The notes beneath the pieces were generated by a model. It was not told the origin of the DNA, made no database searches, and worked only from the letters and a program-made list of their open reading frames with translations. The translations under genes and the position numbers were made by a program. Below are positions 42,863 through 54,866 of a stretch of 64,000 bases of DNA, in pieces. The DNA comes from Trema orientale (Eukaryota; Streptophyta; Magnoliopsida; Rosales; Cannabaceae), in the NCBI GenBank assembly GCA_002914845.1, contig JXTC01000426.1, positions 51,130 through 115,129 on the forward strand, written 5' to 3'. Every line of letters starts with the position of its first letter. Within the stretch, counting starts at the first letter, position 1.

Positions 42863-45780
42863 GAGGGCTTGATATGGTGGTTGTAGGGTTCTCAAATGGT
42901 GTGTTTGGGCTATATCAGATGCCTGATTTTGTGTGCATTCACTTATTATCTGTTTGTATTTGACCTAACACTTAGGAAAAATCATATATGCATGCAAATA
43001 TGGAAAATACATGATCACATCATGAACGCATCGGGAAAAATTAGCGGAATTAGGTTTTAAAATTTTTACATGAAAATAATTTTCATAACCATATTACATG
43101 CATATATCATATATAAGATCATGTATAACATAAATCAAATCTAGATGCACAATCCCTAGAGATGAGATTAGGGTTTACCTCTAGTAGCGTGCTCCTCCTT
43201 GATCTCCTTGTTGATGGTGATCAAATCTCCAACCCTAGATCTTCTTGTCTATGCTCTTGCTCTTAGTTGAAGAGGTAAGTGGGCACCAAGTTGAATTCTA
43301 CATTGGAGAATGATCAAGAACACCTTCTTAATCTTTTAGAATACGGGGATGTGAGATGAAATTGTGAGATTGCAGGAAACCTTTTCTCTCCTCTCTTTCT
43401 CAGTCTTGGCTGATTTTTCTCTCTCTTTCTACCCGTGTCTATGCGTGTAGCACACTTAGAATTACTGTACAGTTTTTCTCTCATATATCTTATATATATG
43501 GGGCCAAAAACTGCTAATCCCAGTCCAACTAGGATTGGGCTTGTTCTCCAATTTGGGCTTTAGGTGTATTTTTATAAATATATCCAACTCATGTAACTTA
43601 TTTATAAAAATATCAACTTCTGTGTAGAATCATTATTTTACACAGTTTTATGAAACTAATTTCATAAATACAACCAACCAATTAATGAGCTTTATTGAGT
43701 TAGACAAGGGACCTAATGGATCCAAATAATCTAAGTTCTAATAATATGATAAATACATAATAACTCTTATTATGGTGTTTATATAAATACTATTAGTAAA
43801 TGGGACACTCCACTAAAGGCTCAATACTGTACTCTTAGATTAGATGTCATGCCTTTTATAGAGATTTAATCAACTAGCCTTAATTAACCGATCTATCCAG
43901 CATATTCTATACCACATATAGAATCCCTATACAATGCCGTAGTTGGATAGATGAAATTACTATAATTCCCTTCCAACGCATATTTACCTTTAAGTTATCA
44001 TCTTTCTATCAAGTAATAATGTTGTCAATAATTTTGTTCTCAATGGCTATTTAGATAAAATTATCAACCAATTTACAAAGTGAATACTAAGATCTTAGAT
44101 TTAATTATTCCATGAATCTTGAAAGACCTTAAAGTGGCATCAACGTATAGTATCCTTAACTATTTGGTGTTCCCATCAATTCATAAGCCATAACCTTCAA
44201 TATGCCAGAGTTCGCCTCTAATTTCATAGAGACTAGTCTTTTAATAAATCAAAAGGCTACAACCCATGAAAGCAAGTCCAATCAAATATCAAAGATTAAG
44301 ATCTACATGCTAAGAGCTAATTTGTGGTAATATAAGAATTGAGTTACGACACTCCAATTCTTTATATTACCTGGTCCAGTTCAATACACATAACTTATTT
44401 ATGTTGTACTAATGTTTATATCAGAAGTCAGACACTTCAATGATTTGAGACACATCATTCCCGTTGAGATAGATAAACACTACAATTTTTAGTAAATAAA
44501 GTATTCCATCTTTATTTACAGATTGTGAACTACTTCATTTAGACTTAGATAAAGAAACAAGTCTCCCCATAATTAGCACTTAATCATGTTTGTTTCTTTA
44601 TACACAAATAAAGTCATGGAATCTTTTTCAGATAAATAAACTATTCAACAGAGATAGTTTAATCTAGCAAATATTATAATTGCACATAAGAGAAAGTTGT
44701 TTACTCTAAAAAGGGTAAAGCTAGGATAGTTGCTTGTAAGGGAGTGGCAATCAGAGACTTATATACCAAAGCAGTAGGGGCATTATTTGGATGTAAATTG
44801 CCTTGTATATTCACCAGAATCACTATCTTAGCTACTGGAGTAGATTATAACAAAGTTAAGGTAAATGAGTATTAAGAAAATGCAAGATTTAGTTCCTATG
44901 TATACTTTATATCCTTAGACTGTAATCAGCTCAACAATCTATTAGTAACATTCGATTTATACTTTGCTTTATATAGGTTTGGACTGTTTTCTCAGGCTTT
45001 TGCTTTATAACCATTACTGAGCATACCAATGCTATCACTGCTTTTCATTTTACGGGCAATATCCATAGTGTCTTAAGTGCTTCTCTAGATGGAACTGTTC
45101 GTGCATGAGATTTCTTCTGCTATCAAAATTTTAGGACGTTTACAACCCTTTCTGCCAAAAAATTTGTTTCTTTGGTAGCAGACCAGAGCAGAGAAGTGAT
45201 ATGTGCTAGAACTCTGTATTTATTTGAGGTATTTTTCTAATTACTAGAGGGTTCTTGCATTATTGTGTCATCATATACCTAGGCTAATTTTACCTTTTTT
45301 GTTACACACGACAGATTTTTGTGTGGTCAATGAAGACTGAATGTTTGTTGGATATTCTTAGTGGTCAGGAAGGTCTTGTTCATGGACTTATGTTTTCTCC
45401 TTCAAATGTGAGTTATAATATTCTTTATTTGTAGTTTATTCTTCTGGATGTTTGTCTGATCTTGTTATCATCAAAGATTGAATTCATTCTTCCATGATTT
45501 TAAAGCCTTTCTTCCCCTTGAGGAGCTATTGTGTGCTCTGCCCTCTTTAAATTAGCCTAATGTATAAAACTGGAAGTTTTATTTTTGCTAGCATGTTTAA
45601 CTTGAGTTTTGTGATGTGTTTCCAATGCAGGCTGTCTTAGCTTCATCCTCATGGGAAAAACTATCCGCTTATGGGATGCTTTCAAAGGAAAAGGTGTTAC
45701 TGAATTATTTACACATACACATGATGTTCTCACTGTGGTTTATCTTCCAAATGGAAAGCAGTTAGCTTGTAGTATTACAG
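42863..45780 (+). pseudogene. PWP2: PWP2 (UTP1) pseudogene, WD40 exons, copy C
   Basis: Exons in order: 42863-42957 (LDMVVVGFSNGVFGLYQMPD), 44718-44861 (VKLG-stop-LLVREWQSETY, GHYLDVNCLVYSPES, DYNKVKV), about 44978-45230 (VWTVFSGFCF, SASLDGTVRA-stop-DFF, FRTFTTLSAKKFVSLVADQS), 45315-45407 (IFVWSMKTECLLDILSGQEG) and 45632-45780 (SSWEKTIRLWDAFKGKGV after a shift). These are successive WD repeats of PWP2, the UTP-B scaffold subunit. At least three in-frame stops (two at Gln, one at Trp codons) and frameshifts disable it. An LTR-like repeat separates the first two exons, gypsy DNA abuts the first, and another repeat ends it at 45829. Confidence 0.75.
42963..44716 (-). mobile_element. LTR-like dispersed repeat, copy 2, inside PWP2 pseudogene
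   Basis: Homologue of 10019-11818 in the same orientation, from taacacttagg to the ttgtttact-rich end. It sits exactly between two consecutive PWP2 coding segments, which gives independent support for its boundaries. On the minus strand it has a TATA-like run near 43478-43500. No coding region, and no clean target duplication is visible. Confidence 0.55.
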
Positions 45781-45828
45781 TATGTTTGATAGGTGATAAC
45801 TATAAGAAAATAGAGTTATTTGTAATAT

Positions 45829-46166
45829 CCCTCTCCACTTGGTATGATATTATCTTCGTTGGACCTAAGCATGCAAGGATTTGCTCTTGGAATTCATCCA
45901 AAGACCTTATACCATTAGGAGATGGATCTTTACTTATGAACCATCATCTTTCACTTTCTTCAGGTGATATAGGACTGCACAGCTTACCATTTCTTGCCTT
46001 ACCTCTTCTTGCCAACTTATAGGCTCTGGCAGATTTAGCTTAAAGGATTTTGACTGTCACAATCACTTCCCCTTGAGGGCCCAATGTACGTCAACACACT
46101 TCGGGCTAGGCTTCAGCTCTGATACTATTTGTAATATCCTCTTCCACTTGGTATGATATTGTCCAC
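45829..46166. repeat. Element with 35-bp direct terminal repeats
   Basis: The word tttgtaatatccctctccac plus ttggtatgatatt occurs at 45829 and, with one small change, at 46128-46160, bracketing about 300 bp that include atgcaaggatttgctcttgg and ctctgatactat. The arrangement resembles tandemly joined copies of a short dispersed repeat. It interrupts the PWP2 exon after LACSIT. Confidence 0.5.
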
Positions 46167-46261
46167 TTTTTGTGCTTAAATTGATAATATTTTGCTTTGT
46201 TCTTATTAAAATAAGTCAATTTTGCAAGTTTTTATTTTATTTTAGTTTACATTATTTAATT

Positions 46262-47030
46262 TTGTAGGTGGAAAGATCTTTACATGATTACAGAAATAAC
46301 TAAGATGATTTAATTGAAACATATATGTACTTGCTTAACAACGTCCTTCAGCAAAAGACCAGTGCTTTCGAGCTTACTAGTAGGTTTAAAATCCTCATGT
46401 GTGTCAGGTCATTAGATGGAGTAGATAAGTATCTCATTTCATACTGGACGAAAGATCCAGATGCCTAGTACCACAGAAGAAGCATTCAATCACTGCTGTG
46501 GATTATGGACATAATGCTAACATCATGGTTGAAACAATTATACTACACAAAATAAAGTGTTAGAACCTTACAATTCTACCAGAATTAGCAGCTGGGAGAC
46601 CTGAAATTATCTTGAGGATTATGTTTGATAATGACCTTGCCGTGATTATAAAGACACCCTGCACTTAACAATTATCTGCCTATACCAATAAACACGCCAT
46701 CAGTTGCAGATAGATTTCTAAAAAATTTTGCCAGTTCAAGTTCCATGATAACAAACTGAAATGAAAGCATGGAACATATTTTGTAAAAAAAAAAATTGAA
46801 TGAACATTTTTTAATATTACTTTTTTTCTTTTACTGAACATGGAAGACAAGTATCAAATAGTATAAAAAGATTGTTCTTTTCGAGTTATTTACCGGGAAA
46901 GGAGAAAACTTTCATGAAAGAATGAGAAACAAATAGCAACTCAACTAAAATATATTTCATATGGGAAATTATTTGAGGGGTTGTTTAGAACTCTAAGACC
47001 CTAAACCATACATACTTATAAATGTATATG
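46262..47030 (-). pseudogene. GRXS15-like pseudogene, exons 2 and 1 with upstream DNA
   Basis: Minus-strand homology to 20030-20790 of the intact locus. Exon 2 (about 46335-46467) has lost one G in the run corresponding to tgtgtcagggtc, shifting frame; exon 1 (about 46575-46645) still has an ATG context and an MARSLSNII-like start. The copy stops at about 47030, where exon 4 of the next copy follows, so this is a head-to-tail partial duplication. Confidence 0.65.
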
Positions 47031-48990
47031 ATCAGAACATTCTTTACCTGAAAGCTTTTACGGCACTTTTCGGCTCAAAATCTTCCGAAATATTTCTATC
47101 ACTCAAAGAAACTTCTGTAACGGCTAAAATTAGTGTGAGAAAACCATGAGTAATAAGCTTTTCTGAAGTGAAGAATGATACCGCTATGATGAAATATAGG
47201 AAAGATAAGAACACCAGCTAACATAATAATGGGGCAGTTCCATGATTAAAATGCACTATATGAATTGTCAATTCATCTTTAAATTGAGTTGAATATTCGA
47301 TAAAATAAATTGGTTAAGAGAGAGACTACGTAATAAAAAGACCAAATATATTAGATAAACTATAGAGAGAAATCATCAACACAATCGCGTAACACATGAA
47401 GAAAACAAAAAATATTCTAAAAGCCTGCTCAATCAAATCAATAGCCTCTTAAAACTAAGCATTCTATGAAAAATAGTCCCATAAAATGACTTGACCCGTC
47501 CTTTTTCAATTTAATGCAGGAGATAAACAGAACAAAACCACACCATATTATGTGACTACTAACTTTAAGCCATAATTAGGATATTGTTATTCCATCAAAT
47601 ATAGTCCTATGGAATGACTCTGTCCTTTTTGTTTCAATTAAACTTGTCATTATCACAGAAAAAGATGGAATGGGTGATAAACACGTCACAATCGCCATAC
47701 AATGTGACTAACAACTTTAAGTAATACTCAAGATATTATGATTCTCAGTGTATAGTTTTAACACCCTCACTGCTAGTGAGCTAAATCCACATTAAGGAAA
47801 GTCAGGCACCCTTTTCATCTTAGCTAAATCCATATTAAGGAAAGTTAGGCATCCCTTTCATCTTAATTCATCACAGGGTTATCGTTGACCTGTAAGGTAC
47901 AAAAATCACAATAGTTAACTATGTTATCTAATTCTTCAAAGATACTATAACATCATAATAGATCTTTACATCATTATAGAAATAACTAGAAGGATTCAAT
48001 TCAAACATATATATAAACAACGTCTTTCAGTGAAAGACCAGAGCTTTCGAGCCTACTTGTAGGTTTAAAATCCACATGCGTGTCAGGGTCATTAAGTAGA
48101 GTAGATAAGTACCTCATCCCATACTGGATGAAAGATCCATATGCCTAGTATCACAGAAGAAGCATTCAACCACTGCCATGGATTGTGCGTATAATGCTAA
48201 TATCATGGTTGTAACGATTATATCGTGCAAAATAAAGTGTTAGAACCTTACAATTCACCAAAATTAGCAGGTGGGAGACCTGAAATTCCTTTCAAGATCA
48301 TGTTTGATAATGACCTTGCTATGATTATAAAGACACACTGTATTTAACAATGATCTGCCCATACCAATAAACATTCCATCAGTTGCAGATAAATTTCTAA
48401 CAAAGTTTACCAGTTCAAGTTCCATGACTAAAATCTAAAGGGTCAATGAACTGAAATGAAAGCATAAAAAATATTTTGTAAATTAAAAAAAATTGAATGC
48501 ATATTTGTTAAATATTACTTTTTTTTTTGCTGGACGAGTATCAAATCGTATAGAAAGATTGTTCTTTCGAGTTATCTACATGGAAAAAGAGAAAACTTTC
48601 ATGAAAGAATGAGAAACAAAGAGCAACTCAATCATAATATATTCCATATGGGAAATTATTGAGGGTTTGTTTAGAACACTTAAACCCTAAACCCTACATA
48701 CTCATATATGTATGTTATATACGTATATGATACCTAAGAAAGTATGATTATCCTTAATACCCAATTTTCTCAGTTCTGAAGTAGCCACTAGCGTAGTCCT
48801 AAAATTGAGAAGAAATGAATTCCAGGACAATAAATTATAGATGAATCATAAAATAGTTCTAGAATGATTTTGATTTACCTGATGAGGAGATCCCAAATTT
48901 ATTAGGGCTTTCCACTGTTCTAATTCCCTAGTCTCTCTCTACCTCGTCCCCTCTCTGTTTTCTTTTTTTTTTTCCGCTCTTTTATTTTTG
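47031..48990 (-). pseudogene. GRXS15-like pseudogene, exons 4 to 1 with upstream DNA
   Basis: Exon 4 (about 47055-47115), exon 3 (about 47745-47890), exon 2 (about 48020-48155) and exon 1 (about 48255-48325) follow in gene order, with upstream DNA through the 5' UTR donor near 48880. Exon 3 carries an internal duplication of about 44 bp around the segment that encodes the DFPQCGFS region, and exons 5-6 are missing. It retains the pre-insertion version of the site occupied by the Mutator-like element near the intact gene. Confidence 0.7.
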
Positions 48991-51562
48991 CAAAACTAAC
49001 TTGAAATTCTCTCTAATATAGTTTGGGTTACTCACACAAAAATACCCTTAAATTTACCTTTTTTTACAAAAAATTACCCGATCTTTGGGTTTTGCAAACT
49101 AATACCCCTAAGCTTTGAAATGTCCGCAAATGTTGACCATATTTTACCCCTCTTTAATTAATATCTATTTTAAATAGGTTTCTTTATTAGTTTTTCTAAT
49201 AGAAAAAAAGAAATCAAATTACTTGACTCTACAAGAATAAGATTCCACTAAGAAAGTATGTCACTTAAAACTAAAAATCTAATTCAAAATCTAATAAAAA
49301 ATTGATAACACCCCTGATCAATCAACTATCTCTTCAAAGAACAGAGGCTTTCATCCTTATGGGTAACTTAATTGGATCCATCTATAATACTTGGCCCACC
49401 ATTTATGATGTGAGCCTAAGATCAAAGATAAGAATATTTATAGGAGGTAGTGGAGACACACCAAAGTTTTCAACCTTGTGAATTCAGCCAAACCCTAGAG
49501 CTCGCAGAGACGAGGAGAACATAAGCCCTAAGAGGGAGAGATCAATCATCGGCGAGGATGATTAGGGGTCTTCAAAGCCATAGAAGGGCTTTAGTTCGTC
49601 AACCACACCCTCTCTAACATTGATGGACCTTTTTTTGGTTCAATAATCCTTCCTCTAAGTATAAGCAAGCTTCACCACTGTATTTTCTTTCTTCTTTGTG
49701 TTTTGTTACTGAGAAAATTGAAGAACAAGAAAATATGCTTCTTTTACTGAAATAGGTCTTTGACTTTGTGCAGTTTGTGATTTGGTTTGGTCTATTAAAA
49801 ATGGGAATGTTGAATTGTTCTGTCAAAATGAGATTTAGAAATTAAAATTGAAGATTTAGGCAAACAGATTTTAATTTTGACTATAATTTTAGGAAAATAT
49901 TGGTGCTAATCTAATTAATACATTCTCTTTTTCCCTTTTTATTGTATTTTATTTTCCCTTTTTTCTAAATAAAAAGTAAACCCTCAAACAAAAATGATCT
50001 AAGTGCAAAATAATATTATCAGGAAAATATCAATGCTAAAGTATTTTTAAATACTTAAAAGGGGCACTTTTGTCTCTTTGTTATCCAAACTATTATATTG
50101 GGTATCACAAGGTATAATTTTGCAGATATATTAAATGTTGATGTATTAATTCACAAAACTTAAGAGAGAGATTATTTTTTGAAGAAAACTCCAACCTCAA
50201 GGTATTCTTGTCTTATTAACCCATATATCTAGATGGATGAGAGAGACTGGAGTTTTTGAAGAGATAAAAAGATAAGCATGACATTATACTTTTGGGGGGC
50301 GACTACAAAGGAAGAGTTTGACAGAATATAGCTAAGGCTTGATGGTTTAAGAGAGAGTGAATATTCAAAGAATAAAGATAATGCTTCTGGGTATATCCCC
50401 TTTTAGTTGTTGGATTAAAGGGTTTGAAGATAGGTTGTTGGGTGAGTTGATTTTTGGGCTAGGATATTGAAGAAAAGGTTAGACAGAGACTTGACTAGAG
50501 CTTTCTATATAAAGGGAAATGAACTTCAAGAGAGATAAAAGAGAAGCATATTGTTACTTCTGGGGTGCCCCTTTTTCAACTGGCTATTTCTCTTTTATAA
50601 CAAATTTCTCATATTCAGACAAAAGAATAAGAATATCTCATTTAGCTAAAGTCCAATACTTCATTGGCTCTCAACAGTTTTGTTAAGCTCAGAATGACAA
50701 GTGAAAATGACCTATCAAGCATGCTTGCACGTGGTTGTTGATAGAAGCTTAGTCAGCAGCAAAGTAACAACTGGGATCCTAAGGTTATATACACATTGAC
50801 TGGCTTTTGGGTAACTGTTGGGCTTATCTAGGCTATTAGAAGAAGACAACTAAAGAGGACATTTTCATAGGATAATGAATAATTATAGAAAATTTTCCTT
50901 TTTATACTAATAAATATTTTTATTTTACTTTTTTTTATAGCTAACTGGCCAAACATATATCAATTTCTACTTGGTTATATCTGATATATTTGATATGATA
51001 TATATATATATATTAAGTATATAAGTTTTTATATTTCATCAATTTTTACACTGGATGTATCAGGTTATCAACTAATATATTCAACTATTTTTGTTAAAAA
51101 TTTTGAAAATAAAAATTTGATTAAGAGGCCCATAATTCAACCATTTTGCTAAAAGTCTATTTTCAGAATTAGTATATTTTGGAAGAAGTATTCGTAATTC
51201 AGCAGTTAATTTAATTTTTTTTTAGAAAATTGGCAGTTTCATCCCAAAACCAACCTTGACTAAAGTTCATACTTTATGAAAATGATAATAACAAAAGGAA
51301 AAAAATAGGATTTAAAATAAAAATTGCTAACAAACTTGCTACTGAAAAATAAGCAACACAGTTATATAAATCAAAAACTAAAATTGACTCCTAACCTACT
51401 TTCCTCACAATCCAAATAGGGATTTAGACTAAGGTATGAGTAATTTAGGCCCAAATGACTCTTTTGATTTTTTCAAATCACATATTTAGAATAATTATAA
51501 TTCTGCCCTTCTAGTGTAGGAGGGGCAAAATCCATCCTAGATGTAGGAGTATTTTACCCTTA
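48991..51562. other. Non-coding DNA, no element ends resolved
   Basis: I see AT-rich sequence with scattered T/A runs and no domain-bearing ORF. 49014-49170 (acacaaaaatacccttaaat, aatacccctaagc) resembles the end of a MULE/MITE, but the opposite end is not clear. The 70-codon minus ORF at 49614-49826 has no recognisable features. Confidence 0.35.
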
Positions 51563-51907
51563 GGTGGAATTAGAATAGTAATGGGAATCGTAATGGAATA
51601 GAATCAGAATAGGGATAAAAATGATATTCTGTTGTTTGGTTAAAAATAGGAATTATTACTGGAATAAGAATTACTTTGTTTGGGTATATATTGGAATAGA
51701 ATGGAATCAGTGCTAATTGACTAAAATACCTAAATTTCTAAAATTCCATATATTTTTTATTTTGGTCAATTCTTATACATTTACATCTAAAAATACATCA
51801 TTTTACTAGGTAAAAAATTATAATTTACTTTTTATTATTTAATAATATTATATAATTAAATCATACTATTAAAATCAAAATGAACGAAAACTCTACTATA
51901 TACGTGT

Positions 51908-51942
<35 letters not shown>

Positions 51943-52439
51943 GGAGTTAAAACATCATAACTGTATACGTGTGATTATGACCTTGGATATATATTCTAAG
52001 ATTAATAAGGAAAAAAAATGCATATAAAATAGCCATCGTCTTACAACTTTTTTTCCGTATGAATGGATATAAGCCAATATAGGCTACGACTAAATATCAT
52101 GAGCAATTATTTTACATACTTTTACATAGCATCTTTTTGTTATAAGCAAGTATTTTACATACTTTTGCATAGAATATATTACAATAAAAAAGATAGGATA
52201 CCTATATATATTATAGCGAAGTGGTTCATAAGCGAGATTTACCACTATATATGGTCATCCAATAAAGCTCTAACCCACACTTTCTTATCATCATGAAGAC
52301 TACTAAATGTGTTGAGAGTGTGAATATTACGAGTAATAAGGAGAGTAGCTTTATATTATTTGAACATATCTAGAAAAGTTGTCCTAATTAGCTCCTCATT
52401 TACTCTTATTTATCTTTCATTCATCTCTTTATCATTAAT

Positions 52440-53255
52440 AGCATTACTAAATCGAGTAGATGACTTTTTATTTTTTTAGCAATAGCCAACTCATCATCTT
52501 TAATTGCTTTTCCAATATCATCGGAATCTCCACTTTTTCCTTTTGTTTTTGAGGATTAATCTTATCGAGATTGAGGTATTTGTGATGCTTGTGAGAAAGA
52601 TATAAACTCAAGGTTATTGGCCTCTGCATCGCCCATATGTTAAGTGTTGTTTACATCATGCCAATTCATGTCTTTATTTGCTTCATTTCTTGTAATACCA
52701 TCAATTGCATCAACTAGACCTTCTGCATCATTACTAGTTGCACGATCTTTTCCAAACACCAAGCACAAGTCTTCATAATATGGAAAGTCCTTATGTTTGA
52801 AAGGCACAATATCTTTATGACTTTATGAGTTTACTTTCATAATTATTTATTTATAACTTATGAATAACAACATTATCTAGAACTCTCAATAAAAAAATTC
52901 AAAATTTAATAAAATACTTGCAAATATGTGTCCCACACTCGTTTCTCTTCATACACAAGCTTTCTATCTGCATCTCATCCAAATCTATTAGGTCAATTAA
53001 CATTTCATGAACAATGTAAAATTGTGCTTTCAAGGTTTTCATCCAAACTCGATGTGAGGCTTGGCTTTCAGGCCACAACTAGGTAGATGTTTTTCCAAAT
53101 ATCTTCCAATAGCTATTAGGTGACTTGAAATTACCTTCAACTTTGAACTTTCCTTCATTATGAATCTCTAAAAGGGCCTCTATGAGCTTGTTATCCTTAT
53201 CTGTGGTCTAAAACCTCTTATTCTGACCTGGACCTTTAGCTTTTGATGACTCCAT
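52440..53255 (-). pseudogene. Harbinger Myb/SANT-like ORF (broken)
   Basis: From ATG 53255, MESSKAKGPGQNKRF, a stop where Trp is expected, then TTDKDNKLIEALLEIHNEGK and NFKSPNSYWKIFGK, the Myb/SANT-like (Myb_DNA-bind_3) domain of the Harbinger accessory protein, which partners the transposase for DNA binding and nuclear import. After about 100 codons the frame degenerates (intron and stops). Confidence 0.6.
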
Positions 53256-53565
53256 CCTAAAGGTAATAGTTAACAGTATTCACAATAACAACCAAGATGT
53301 CAAATAAAAATGTGATATCTAGCATAAAATAATTGCATGAAAACTTTGTAGTAAATAATTTATTTCCACAACCATAGATTTCATCATGAGTCAAAACATG
53401 AACAAACCATTTAATTAGATTAAAAATAGCATTCTAAATTCATTATAAATCCCTTAAGATGCAATACAAGTAGATTCATAATAGAAAAAAGAAAAAATCA
53501 AATAAATTTTAATGATTCCTCCATTCATCAAAGATCTATTGAGCTAAATTTGTTCTCCAAGCACT

Positions 53566-54866
53566 TCATTCATAAGTTTCAATGGTGGTTATTAGATTAC
53601 CAAATAGTTCATATTCTTCATCAGTATCGCTATCTTGCTTGTTTGGTACAACTACATCATATGGATCATTAGGCATCTCTCTTCTAAGAAAGTTGTGTAA
53701 TAAACAATAAGCCATGATGATTCGATTTTGAGTCTTTATTGGGTAGAATGCAGGGCTTCTAAGTATTGCCCATCAGTCTTTAAAAACTCTAAAATACCGC
53801 TCAATAACATTTCTTATAACTGATGCTTCATATTAAAATACTCTTTTAGACTATTTAGTTGTGGCCTTTTATTAAATTCACTAAGATGATACCGCTATTC
53901 TTCATAAGGAGCAAGAAACCCATTACAATTTATATATCCAGCATCCACAAGATATAAACTATATATAGAACAAAAACTTCAAAGCAAAATTTTGATGATA
54001 ATTTGTATCTAGAATTAATTTTATACTCACCATTAGGAATATTTAAGCCATTTATTCTCCTTAAAGCATCACGAATGACTCTACCATCAGTTGTTAAACC
54101 TTTCCAACTGGGTAATACATAAATAAATTGTATATCTTGATAACACACTCTCAAAATATTTGTTACAATTTCACCTTTCCGACTATGGTACCTAAGTTTA
54201 TCCGAGTTGGACACCTTTACTCTAATATATGTCCCATCTAATTCCCCTAGACAATTCAATTTCAAGAAAACATTATATTTTCCAAATTAGAAATATCAAA
54301 GAGAAAATTGTATTAGCAAAATTGATAAGGAAAATTCATAATATATATCTTGAACTATTTCCATCTCTCATCAGTTAAGTTCTCAAGAATGGGTTCAGGT
54401 CTTTTCAATAGTTCTCTATATAAGCGAATAATTGAATGTAGAATATCATGGAGATACTTACTTATTGTTTATCCAGATCGCATGAATTCAGACTTAATAA
54501 CTCTATTTTTCATATGATGAGTTAATATGTATAGAAATATAGCAAATACTTTAAATCTTTTAAACCTCCATTAGTTTCAAACAATCTACATAATGTTGTG
54601 AAAGCACGCCTAGTCGTCCTAAGATTATCTAAGCAAGTCGAGTCATTTTCATAGACCAATCGATTGACAACATGTCTATTTTTCAAGAAGCCAATTACAT
54701 ATAATTGTCTTCTTAATTGGTTGGTTTCAAACTGTTCCTTTATGATATTATTTACTAACTCAATAAACCATGCACAAACATACATAATATGCATCTAGTG
54801 CATAAAAAGAGTAGCCAACTTCTTATTTTTCAAATTGTATCTCGTATCTAATCTTAAACGAGCCAT
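53566..54866 (-). pseudogene. Harbinger DDE transposase (decayed)
   Basis: ATG 54866 starts MARLRLDTRYNLKNKK; after a shift, WFIELVNNIIKEQFETNQLR and the LTHHMKNRVI-like helix follow. After an intron near 54265-54350 the catalytic part reads NCLGELDGTYIRVKVSNSDK (first D), DAGYINCNGFLAPYEE (second D), VIRNVIERYFRVFKD (E) and ends RREMPNDPYDVV...LITTIETYE-stop. All three catalytic residues can be seen. Several in-frame stops (at Trp/Arg codons) and at least two frameshifts disable it. Confidence 0.75.

Noticed and set aside
42496..42963. A single 155-codon protein
   Set aside because: It is a chimeric frame: gypsy knuckle/protease up to about 42862, then PWP2 exon and LTR-like sequence.
45651..46022. 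A 123-codon gene
   Set aside because: Only the first ~43 codons are PWP2; the rest runs into the repeat at 45829.
49014..50120. Long-TIR element bounded by bases rich in aatacccctaa-like words
   Set aside because: The right-hand sequence does not form a convincing inverted match with the left, so I left it unassigned.
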